A stretch of DNA of 13,281 bases from Candidatus Cloacimonadota bacterium (GTDB lineage: Bacteria > Cloacimonadota > Cloacimonadia > Cloacimonadales > TCS61), in contig JAGLWO010000101.1 of NCBI GenBank assembly GCA_023133395.1, positions 1-13,281 on the forward strand, given 5' to 3'. A model generated the notes under the pieces. It saw only the letters and a list, made by a program, of their open reading frames with translations. It was not told the origin of the DNA and did not search any database. Position 1 is the stretch's first letter. Every line of letters starts with the position of its first letter. Below, one piece after another: positions 1 to 6,456 of the stretch. The translations under genes and the position numbers were made by a program.

Positions 1-572
1 AGAAGTGACATAAAATTTGCCTGTGTGGCTACGGAATTTGTCTTACTTATAAAACTGAATGCATAGAATCCAAGCGCTAAAATGCCAGACATCCCGGTAA
101 TTATACCATCCATATTGTCGAGGAAATTTAATGCATTCATCAAACCAACCATCCACAAGAACAAAACAGGAAGGGTAATATAAATAGGTCCCAGCATATG
201 AAGTAAGTTATTTGAATACACAAAAATAAAACAAGCCATTGCCTGACCAATTAATTTTAAGATGGGATTCATCCCGTATTTATCATCAATGATACCAACA
301 AATACAATAATGAAAGCTCCTGTAAGATATCCAATAATCGACAGGTCAAGCGAATGAAGATTCAGAAAAATTACATAAATCGTTAAGAGAAAGAAACCAA
401 TGAAAACTGCCAATCCTCCAAGTAAAGGAGTAGTTTTTATATGTATCTTCCTGGTTCCAGGATTATCTAGAAATTTGGTTTTATAGGCAATTCTGATAAT
501 ATAAGGAGTTATGCTGTAAACTGAAAGAAATGATAGTATAAAAACACTCAAACATGCGTAAATTATATGCAT
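1..572 (-). CDS. WecA/TagO-type undecaprenyl-phosphate sugar-1-phosphate transferase (C-terminus beyond window)
   Basis: The protein is an integral inner-membrane enzyme of the polyprenyl-phosphate N-acetylhexosamine-1-phosphate transferase family. Family members transfer a sugar-1-phosphate from a UDP-sugar to undecaprenyl phosphate, the first lipid-linked step of O-antigen, teichoic-acid or capsule synthesis. I translated the minus strand by hand: 190 codons are visible and the gene runs off the left edge. The visible part has several hydrophobic helices (about residues 1-25, 52-70, 80-95, 108-125, 130-147 and 160-175). It also has three family signatures: LDNPGTRKIH (35-44), the Mg-binding DD pair in GIIDDKYG (93-100), and NALNFLDNMDG (146-156), matching the N-x3-D-x3-D motif. 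The start is ATG at 572-570, with GAGG a few bases upstream on that strand. It is divergent from smpB. NALN and the lack of MraY-specific motifs favour WecA/TagO over MraY, but the substrate sugar cannot be read from the sequence. Confidence 0.9.
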   Translation of the reverse strand, partial: MHIIYACLSVFILSFLSVYSITPYIIRIAYKTKFLDNPGTRKIHIKTTPLLGGLAVFIGFFLLTIYVIFLNLHSLDLSIIGYLTGAFIIVFVGIIDDKYGMNPILKLIGQAMACFIFVYSNNLLHMLGPIYITLPVLFLWMVGLMNALNFLDNMDGIITGMSGILALGFYAFSFISKTNSVATQANFMSL

Positions 573-733
573 AACATCCTCATTACGGATAAATTAAATT
601 TATAAAAGACACACTTCTTATTGTATATTTACTTTTTTTGTCAATTTTTTTATATAAATAATTAAAGGCTAAATTCTTAATTAAACTATTTGACAAAGAT
701 TACTATTGAAGCAAATTAACTGTAGGTGTTTAA
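573..733. promoter_or_regulatory. AT-rich divergent intergenic region with candidate promoters on both strands
   Basis: This spacer separates two divergently transcribed genes, so it should carry both promoters. A consensus -35 hexamer TTGACA is seen on each strand: plus strand at 690-695, and minus strand at 644-639, flanked by A-tracts that could act as an UP element. The minus-strand copy has a mediocre -10 (AATAAG, 622-617) at a 16-bp spacing. For the plus-strand copy no good -10 lies at 16-18 bp, and the implied leader for smpB would be very short. No clear Bacteroidota-type TAnnTTTG element was found. The smpB start has a weak AGGTG about five bases upstream. The -35 matches are seen directly; their use as promoters is inference. 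Confidence 0.35.
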
Positions 734-1177
734 ATGAGAGTTTTTAGAAACAGGAAAGCCAGTCGCAATTATTTCTTCATTCAGGAATTGGAAGCTGGAA
801 TTGTGTTAGAAGGAACGGAAATAAAATCAATTCGTGCAGGAAAATTAAGTTTTAAAGATAGTTATGGTAAAATCGAGAATGGAGAAATCTGGCTGTGTAA
901 CCTCCACATTAGTTCTTATGAACATAGTGGCGCCTTTGGTCATGAACCTGAAAGAAAAAGAAAACTCCTTTTAAATAAACGTGAAATTCGTAAATTAACT
1001 CAAAAAGTAGAAGAAAAAGGATTTACTTTAATTCCTAAAGAAATTTATATTAATGAAAAAGGGCTGGTAAAAGTTAAATTAGCAATTGCCAGAGGAAAGA
1101 GACTTTATGATAAACGAGAAACAATAAGAAAAAAAGATGAATTAAAAGACCTGGAAAGAAAACTCAAGATAACATAA
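734..1177 (+). CDS. smpB: SsrA (tmRNA)-binding protein SmpB
   Basis: SmpB binds the tRNA-like domain of tmRNA and brings it to stalled ribosomes for trans-translation and tagging of the unfinished peptide. At 147 residues it is close to the usual family length of about 145-160. Family features visible are NRKASRNYFF near the N-terminus (6-15), EAGIVLEGTEIKSIR (20-34), the central NLHISSYEHSGAFGHEPERKRKLL segment split across 56-79, and the basic C-terminal tail with LAIARGKRLYDKRETIRKKD starting at about residue 116. KRLYDKRE is the tail signature that enters the decoding channel. The start ATG has a weak Shine-Dalgarno (AGGTG). The gene is complete, with no frameshift. The tmRNA gene ssrA was not seen in this window. 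The gene is a housekeeping boundary to the signalling cluster on its right. Confidence 0.97.
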   Translation: MRVFRNRKASRNYFFIQELEAGIVLEGTEIKSIRAGKLSFKDSYGKIENGEIWLCNLHISSYEHSGAFGHEPERKRKLLLNKREIRKLTQKVEEKGFTLIPKEIYINEKGLVKVKLAIARGKRLYDKRETIRKKDELKDLERKLKIT

Positions 1178-1222
1178 TTTCTGAATTTCTCTGAGTTTGT
1201 AATGTTTATTAATATTACTTAA

Positions 1223-1402
1223 TGTGATAAAGGAGTTAGCATACCGAAAGATGTAGATTTTCAAAAGACAGAATCTTTGGGATTGCAGCTTGTAAAAGCT
1301 TTAACTTCACAACTTCGTGGTAATATTACACTTGACAGAGAAATAGATACAAAGTTTAAAATAGATTTTAAGGAATTGAAACTTAAACCTTATAATAAGT
1401 AG
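1223..1402 (+). pseudogene. Remnant of a histidine kinase C-terminal HATPase domain
   Basis: One frame reads 58 codons from Asp at 1226 to TAG at 1400-1402, and it looks like the end of a sensor-kinase ATPase domain. DKGVSIPKD resembles the G1 box (DNGvGiPed). ESLGLQLVKALTSQLRG resembles the G2 region of HisKA_2/HWE-like kinases, whose usual form is eSLGLqLV..L..QL.G. It is followed by NITLDREIDTKFKIDF, where the family normally has a Gly-Thr before the Phe. The frame has a stop (TAA) at 1220-1222 and no in-frame ATG, so there is no start, no DHp domain and no N or F box. The Asn of the G1 box is Lys. I therefore read it as a decayed 3' fragment rather than a small gene. The parent kinase body is absent on both sides; 1178-1222 gave no recognisable remnant. 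It could be the footprint of a deleted PAS-kinase gene. Confidence 0.75.
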
Positions 1403-1436
1403 AAGGTTGAAAGCTGATAGTTGGTTCAAAACATGA

Positions 1437-1445
1437 TGCTATACA
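1437..1445 (+). promoter_or_regulatory. Candidate extended -10 promoter for the receiver-GAF-PAS gene
   Basis: TGCTATACA fits the extended -10 form TGnTATAAT with one mismatch and lies 38 bp before the ATG at 1484. Transcription would start near 1452, leaving a leader of about 30 bases that contains the GGAG ribosome site at 1474-1477. No good -35 lies at 16-18 bp; TTGGTT at 1420-1425 is only 14 bp away. The remaining gap sequence (1403-1436 and 1446-1473) shows nothing else I can name. The match is visible; its function is inference. Confidence 0.3.
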
Positions 1446-1483
1446 AACAGGTGGAAGCAATTTAAAAAATATTGGAGAAAATC

Positions 1484-4400
1484 ATGGATAAAAAAATATT
1501 AAATCTATTGATCTTGGAAGATAATCCTGATGATGCTGGATTAATAGTAAAGGAACTTGAAAAAGAAGGATTTATAGTTAAATGGAACAGGATAGATACT
1601 AAGCAAGCCTTTAAAGAATCTCTTGCTGATAAACCAGATCTGATCCTGGTTGATTATAAGCTTCCAACTTTCGATGGTATGTCCGCATTGAAACTGCAGC
1701 AAAAACTAACACCGGGAATTCCGTTGATCATTGTATCGGGTACAATAGGGGAAGAAGTTGCTGTGGAATGTTTGAAAGCCGGTGCAATAGATTATGTTTT
1801 GAAAGATAAACTTACCTGTCTGGGACCTGTAGTAAAACGTGCTCTGAAGGAAGCACAAGAACATCAGGAACGGGAAAGAGCTAAACAAATCCAGATAGTT
1901 TTATATAATATAGCTCATGCTGTAAATACAACAAAAAACCTTAATGAACTATTCGAATCAATAAAAAATCATCTCAGCGCAATCATAAATACAACCAATA
2001 TCTATATAGCCTTATATGATAAAGAAAGTGGTATGATTTCACTTCCCTATCATATAGATGAAAAGGATAAATTTGATACTTTCCTGGCAGGCAAGACACT
2101 CACTGCTTATGTAATCAGAACAGGAAAGCCGCTTTGGGGTAGTGAAGAGACCTGTGAGAAATTAATTCAATCCGGAGAAGTAGAGAGAGGAAAGACAGGA
2201 GCGCCTGCAAAGATCTGGGTAGGTGTTCCCTTAAAAGTAGAAAAAGAAATTATCGGTGTTATTGCTGTTCAAAGCTATACGGATGCTTCTCTTTACACTG
2301 AAAAAGATTTAGAGATTCTGGAATTTGTTTCCGATGAAATTGCTATTGCTATAGAGCGCAAGCAAATCCAAGATGCACTTCGTGAATCGGAGGAAATGTA
2401 TAAAATGCTAACAGAAACATCCCCTGACGCAGTAACAATGACTGATTTAGAAGGATGTATAACCTTCGTCTCACAAAGAACACTCCAACTGCACAATTAT
2501 AAAAATGCTGAAGAATTACTTGGGAAAAGTGCTCTTAAACTTATTGCTTCGGAAGAACATAAAATGGCAATAACAAATCTTCAGAAAACCTTGAAGCAGG
2601 GATACCTTCGAAATAAGGAATATATCCTTCTGAGGAAAGACGGAACCTCTTTTATTGGAGAATTAAATGCGTCATTAATTAAAGATACTTCAGGAGAACC
2701 AAAAGCCTTTATTGCCACTACAAGCGACATCACCGCACGAAAAAGAACCGAAGAAGCACTGCGGGAAAGTGAGATTCGGTATCACAGTATTTTCGATTCA
2801 GCTACCGATTCTTTTCTCATCTTTGATCTAGATGGCAATATTGTAGAAGCAAACTCTGCAGCATGTAAAATGTATGGTTATCCGTATAAAGAGTTGATAA
2901 AACTTTCTGGAAAAGATATTGTTCATCCCGATTATTATCATCTTTTTAAGAACTTCAAGCGGGATGTGCAGACTACCGGTGAATTTCATGCCGAATCAGT
3001 AGATGTTCATAAAGATGGAACTTATTTTGATATTGAAGTCAGAGGAACTAAATTGGATTATAAGGGTAAACCACATTTATTAGCTGTTGTAAGAGACATT
3101 ACCCAGCGTAAGAAAGCTGAGGAAACCCTGAGAAAATCTGAGGAGAGGAATCGCTTAATAACCGAAAATACAAGTGACATAATTGCCTTAACTACTTTTG
3201 AAATGAACCCAATTTTTACATATGTCAGCCCTTCGGTCAAAATTATGGGATATAAACCTGAAGATTTAATTGGTAAACCCTGTTTGGATTTTATTCATCC
3301 TGATAATAAAAAGGTATTATTATCTTTATTGAAAGAATATATAAGTGGAAAAGTAAAAAAGCTTATCACTGGAAAAGGAGTGGAAATAACAGAAAGAGTT
3401 GAATTTAGTATTAAAGATAAATCAGGGAACTGGCATCACTTTCAAAGCACTGTAAATATTATAGGTGATCAGATTCTTTTTGTTTCAAGAGACATTACAG
3501 AACAGAAGAAGTCAGAACAATTAAAGGACGTTTTGTATAATATAACCAATGCAGTAATTTCAGATATCGATCTAAATGAATTATTCCAATCAATCCGAAA
3601 ATATCTTAGTACAATTATAGATACTACAAATTTTTATATTGCCCTTTATAATAAGGAAACTGATACTATTTCTCTTCCATATGCAATTGATGAGATGACC
3701 CAATATACTTCATTCCCTGCTGTAAAGACTCTTACTAATTATGTTATTAAATCAGGCAAATCTCTTCTTGCTACCCAAAAAGTACAAAATGAATTAATAA
3801 ATTCTGGTAAAGTTAAAATATTAGGGAAACCTTCAAAAGTGTGGTTAGGAGTTCCATTAAAAAAAGGTAAAAATGTTATTGGGCTTATTGCTGTTCACAG
3901 TTATAAAGATTCAAATTTGTATACAGAAAAAGATAAACATATCTTGGAATTTGTTTCAGGTCAGATTGTTCTTGCAATTGAACGTAAACATGCAGAGAAA
4001 GAAATTGAAAAAAGACAAAAATACCTGGAATCTGTGTTGCATGATGCGCCTGATGCAATTGTGACCGCAGATGCTTCTCACCGCATTATCGAATGGAACC
4101 CGGGAGCTGAACAAATTTTCGGGTATACTTCTAACGAAGCTCTGGGGGAAAATATAGACGATTTGATTACAAAACCAGATGTAAAAAACGAAGCTACATC
4201 CATTACTGGACAGGTTCTTTCAGGGAAGAAAGTTCCTCCTATGGAAACTATTCGTTACCGAAAAGATGGTACACCGGTAAATGTTATTATAGCAGGTTCT
4301 CCAATTAGAGTTGGAAATGAAATGCGGGGAGCCGTAGCGGTTTATACTGACATTACCAAACGCAAGAAAACGGAAGAGAATCTACGAGAGAGCGAAAAAA

Positions 4401-4897
4401 AGTATCGTTCCCTTGTTGAAAACTTGGAAGAAGGAATTGCCACAGTTGATGAGAAAGAGAACTTGATGCTTATTAATAGAGCAGGAGCTAATATATTTGG
4501 TTATTCAAAGAAAGAATTACTTAAAATGAATGTGAAGGATTTCACAACACCTGAAGAATTCAAAAAAATTCTTAAAAAAACTTCTCTTAGAAAGAATGGT
4601 AAACTTGGTCAATATGAATTTACCATAGTTCAAAAAGATGGTAGCCTTAGAAATATATTGATGACAGCATCGCCAATATTTGATAGTCAGAAGAATTATA
4701 CTGGAAGTTTTGGAATATTTCATGATATCACTGAACGTAAGAAATGGGAAAAAGAACTTTTACAGAAAAACGAAGAATTAAGTAGATTTAATAAAATGGC
4801 TGTTAATAGAGAAATAAAGATGATTGAATTAAAAAAGGAAATAAATACACTTCTTAAAGAATTAGGTAAAAAACCCCGTTATGAAATTGTAGAGTAA
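1484..4897 (+). CDS. Response regulator receiver protein with two GAF and five PAS domains, no output domain
   Basis: This is a probable cytoplasmic multi-sensor signalling protein of 1137 residues. An N-terminal receiver domain (about 1-125) keeps the key residues: acidic E12/D13, phospho-acceptor D57 in LVDYKLP, switch S85 in VSGT and K107 in DYVLKDKL. It is followed by GAF (140-293), PAS (about 300-420), PAS (425-542), PAS (545-672), GAF (684-835), PAS (843-958) and PAS (965-1083). Most PAS domains end with the usual DIT-x-RKK linker. The C-terminus is a short coiled coil ending ELKKEINTLLKELGKKP, with no HisKA, HATPase, GGDEF, HTH or other catalytic domain. The start ATG at 1484 was chosen because GGAG sits six bases upstream; a TTG at 1472 is in frame but precedes that site. 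No haem or chromophore ligand was identified. It could receive phosphate from the kinases downstream (inference). Confidence 0.93.
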   Translation: MDKKILNLLILEDNPDDAGLIVKELEKEGFIVKWNRIDTKQAFKESLADKPDLILVDYKLPTFDGMSALKLQQKLTPGIPLIIVSGTIGEEVAVECLKAGAIDYVLKDKLTCLGPVVKRALKEAQEHQERERAKQIQIVLYNIAHAVNTTKNLNELFESIKNHLSAIINTTNIYIALYDKESGMISLPYHIDEKDKFDTFLAGKTLTAYVIRTGKPLWGSEETCEKLIQSGEVERGKTGAPAKIWVGVPLKVEKEIIGVIAVQSYTDASLYTEKDLEILEFVSDEIAIAIERKQIQDALRESEEMYKMLTETSPDAVTMTDLEGCITFVSQRTLQLHNYKNAEELLGKSALKLIASEEHKMAITNLQKTLKQGYLRNKEYILLRKDGTSFIGELNASLIKDTSGEPKAFIATTSDITARKRTEEALRESEIRYHSIFDSATDSFLIFDLDGNIVEANSAACKMYGYPYKELIKLSGKDIVHPDYYHLFKNFKRDVQTTGEFHAESVDVHKDGTYFDIEVRGTKLDYKGKPHLLAVVRDITQRKKAEETLRKSEERNRLITENTSDIIALTTFEMNPIFTYVSPSVKIMGYKPEDLIGKPCLDFIHPDNKKVLLSLLKEYISGKVKKLITGKGVEITERVEFSIKDKSGNWHHFQSTVNIIGDQILFVSRDITEQKKSEQLKDVLYNITNAVISDIDLNELFQSIRKYLSTIIDTTNFYIALYNKETDTISLPYAIDEMTQYTSFPAVKTLTNYVIKSGKSLLATQKVQNELINSGKVKILGKPSKVWLGVPLKKGKNVIGLIAVHSYKDSNLYTEKDKHILEFVSGQIVLAIERKHAEKEIEKRQKYLESVLHDAPDAIVTADASHRIIEWNPGAEQIFGYTSNEALGENIDDLITKPDVKNEATSITGQVLSGKKVPPMETIRYRKDGTPVNVIIAGSPIRVGNEMRGAVAVYTDITKRKKTEENLRESEKKYRSLVENLEEGIATVDEKENLMLINRAGANIFGYSKKELLKMNVKDFTTPEEFKKILKKTSLRKNGKLGQYEFTIVQKDGSLRNILMTASPIFDSQKNYTGSFGIFHDITERKKWEKELLQKNEELSRFNKMAVNREIKMIELKKEINTLLKELGKKPRYEIVE
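1901..2362 (+). repeat. GAF copy 1 of an internal duplication in the receiver-GAF-PAS protein
   Basis: These bases encode residues 140-293. They align almost without gaps with the second GAF at 3533-3988 (residues 684-835). Shared anchors include LYNI, NELF, IALY, ISLPY, KTLT, YVI, GVPLK, IGVIAV/IGLIAV, LYTEKD, LEFVS and AIERK. This points to an intragenic duplication of one GAF module, with later divergence mainly in the middle loop (about residues 215-240 of copy 1). Confidence 0.8.
3533..3988 (+). repeat. GAF copy 2 of the internal duplication
   Basis: These bases encode residues 684-835 of the same protein, 544 residues after copy 1 and about two residues shorter. The LYNI start, the IDTTNFYIALYNKE strand and the LYTEKDKHILEFVSGQI segment match the first copy position by position, whereas the binding-pocket-facing middle part differs. 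Three PAS domains separate the copies, so the protein is not a simple tandem repeat. Confidence 0.8.
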
Positions 4898-4929
4898 GGA
4901 AAAGAGTAAAATGAATAAGGAATACTCGT

Positions 4930-4962
4930 TAACCTAATTTTATTAAGGTTATTTACTTAACC
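4930..4962 (+). promoter_or_regulatory. Overlapping alternative hairpin arms before the dCache-HAMP gene
   Basis: TAACCT (4930-4935) is the exact reverse complement of AGGTTA (4946-4951). The GGTTA within that second arm is also the complement of TAACC (4958-4962). The two hairpins share the middle arm and so exclude each other. There is no T-run after either, so they are not a convincing terminator, and the stems are only five or six base pairs in AT-rich DNA. The ribosome site GGAGG (4972-4976) lies just downstream. A switch or an mRNA-processing role is only a possibility. Confidence 0.2.
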
Positions 4963-4982
4963 AATTATATCGGAGGAAGTAA

Positions 4983-6407
4983 ATGAAAATCCAAGCAAGA
5001 ATTAGTCTTATCATTTTTTTAATAATTTTAGTTACAGGTGCAATTGCTATTATAATCAGTAGATCTGTTTCAACTAATATTGTCAAAAGGCAGATTTACA
5101 GTCATTTAGAAACCACTGCAAAATCGAGAGCCAATCATATCAATACTTTTTTAGTAAAAGGTAAGGAATGTATCGTGCAATTATCAAATAGCATAGTCAT
5201 CGAAAAATTATTGAAAGCAAACAAATACAGCAAAGATTATAAAAAAATATTCAACGATGTTATGATAAGATTAAAATATTCCAAAATTGTTTTTAAAGAT
5301 GTGTATGATGTCTTTATATTAGACAGAAATGGAATAATCATTGCATCAAGCAATAAAAGTGATATTGGAAAAGATAAAAGTAGTGATTCTAATTTTTTAG
5401 GTGGCAAACAGGGTGCTTTTATTAGAGATGCCTATTTTTCTAAAACCATAAAAAAGAATTGTCTCGCATTTTCCGCACCAGTATTCAGTAAACAGGACAA
5501 TAAGTTTCTAGGAGTCGTTGTAAAAAAATACTCATTAGAGCCACTGAACATAATTACACAAGATAGAATTGGATTAGGAAGAACCGGCGAGATATACCTT
5601 CTGAACAAAGACAATTATATGATCACACCCTCAAGGTTTATGGAAGATACTTTCTTAAAATATAAAGTTGATACTTCTGAGTCAAGAGAATGGTTGGAAC
5701 TGACCGAGGAAGAAGAAAAAAAAGAAAGAGAAGAAATAGATATTTATCAGGGTTATACAGGCAAAATGGTTATTGGAACTCATTATAAAATTAATGAAAT
5801 GAACTGGTGCTTGCTGGCAGAACTATGCGAGGAAGAAGCATTTGCTCCAGTTACCAGGCTAACCTATGGGCTACTGATAATCCTTGTGATTCTTTTAGCT
5901 TCGGGTATAATAACTTCCGTTTTTGTTGCAAGAACATTTACAGCACCGATTATAAAATTACGCAAAGGAACTGATGAAATCATTAATGGGAATCTTGATT
6001 ATAAGGTTGGAACAAATGCAAAGGATGAAATTGGTCTTCTCTCAAGAGCTTTTGATAAAATGACAGCTAATATGAAAAAAAACAGAGACGAATTAGAAGA
6101 ATATAGTAAAAGTCTTGAGAAAAAAGTGGAAGAAAGAACCATAAAACTGGAAGAACATTTTAAAACAAGCGACCAACAAAGAATTGCAACTCTGAACATT
6201 GCCAGTGACCTTGAGCAAATCAATATACAACTGACGAAAGAAATTGAAGAAAGAAGAAAAGCAGAAGAGGAATTACAAAAGCACTTGAAAGAACTTGAGG
6301 TTTTCTACCAAGCAACTATGGGAAGAGAAAGTCGGATAGTTGAATTAAAAAAGGAGATAAATTTGCTCCTGGAGCGTCTTGGCGGAAAAAATAAATTTAG
6401 AGTATAA
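4983..6407 (+). CDS. Membrane dCache-HAMP sensor protein with coiled-coil tail, no catalytic domain
   Basis: This is probably an inner-membrane ligand sensor of 474 residues. It has TM1 (about 8-26), an extracytoplasmic double-Cache region (about 30-292), TM2 (294-316), HAMP (317-369) and a cytoplasmic coiled coil (369-474). The Cache assignment rests on the first-lobe segment YDVFILDRNGIIIASS (108-123) and the second-lobe segment GLGRTGEIYLLNKD (197-210), followed by MITPSRF, a pattern typical of dCache_1 sensors. The HAMP domain shows the APIIKL proline after TM2 and KDEIGLLSRAFDKM. It stops where a kinase, methyl-accepting or cyclase domain would normally begin. The last residues, RESRIVELKKEINLLLERLG (448-467), match the tail of the preceding gene. 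A strong GGAGG lies six bases before the ATG. It lies 85 bp downstream of the receiver gene and 49 bp upstream of the first kinase, so co-transcription is plausible. The ligand is unknown. Confidence 0.9.
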   Translation: MKIQARISLIIFLIILVTGAIAIIISRSVSTNIVKRQIYSHLETTAKSRANHINTFLVKGKECIVQLSNSIVIEKLLKANKYSKDYKKIFNDVMIRLKYSKIVFKDVYDVFILDRNGIIIASSNKSDIGKDKSSDSNFLGGKQGAFIRDAYFSKTIKKNCLAFSAPVFSKQDNKFLGVVVKKYSLEPLNIITQDRIGLGRTGEIYLLNKDNYMITPSRFMEDTFLKYKVDTSESREWLELTEEEEKKEREEIDIYQGYTGKMVIGTHYKINEMNWCLLAELCEEEAFAPVTRLTYGLLIILVILLASGIITSVFVARTFTAPIIKLRKGTDEIINGNLDYKVGTNAKDEIGLLSRAFDKMTANMKKNRDELEEYSKSLEKKVEERTIKLEEHFKTSDQQRIATLNIASDLEQINIQLTKEIEERRKAEEELQKHLKELEVFYQATMGRESRIVELKKEINLLLERLGGKNKFRV

Positions 6408-6456
6408 GATATTTATCTGTTATTTCTATAGTTTGTAATTTGTATTTGGTGTATAG

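Noticed and set aside
1160..1198. Inverted repeat AAACTCA / TGAGTTT at the end of smpB as a terminator
   Set aside because: The stem is seven base pairs with a 25-base loop and no T-run behind it, and part of it is inside the coding region.
1472..1483. In-frame TTG start for the receiver-GAF-PAS gene, adding MEKI
   Set aside because: The GGAG ribosome site (1474-1477) lies inside that extension and is placed six bases before the ATG at 1484, so the ATG is the likely start.
3873..4064. Plus-strand 63-codon open frame inside the second GAF
   Set aside because: It is an out-of-frame shadow of a well-conserved domain, with low-complexity composition.
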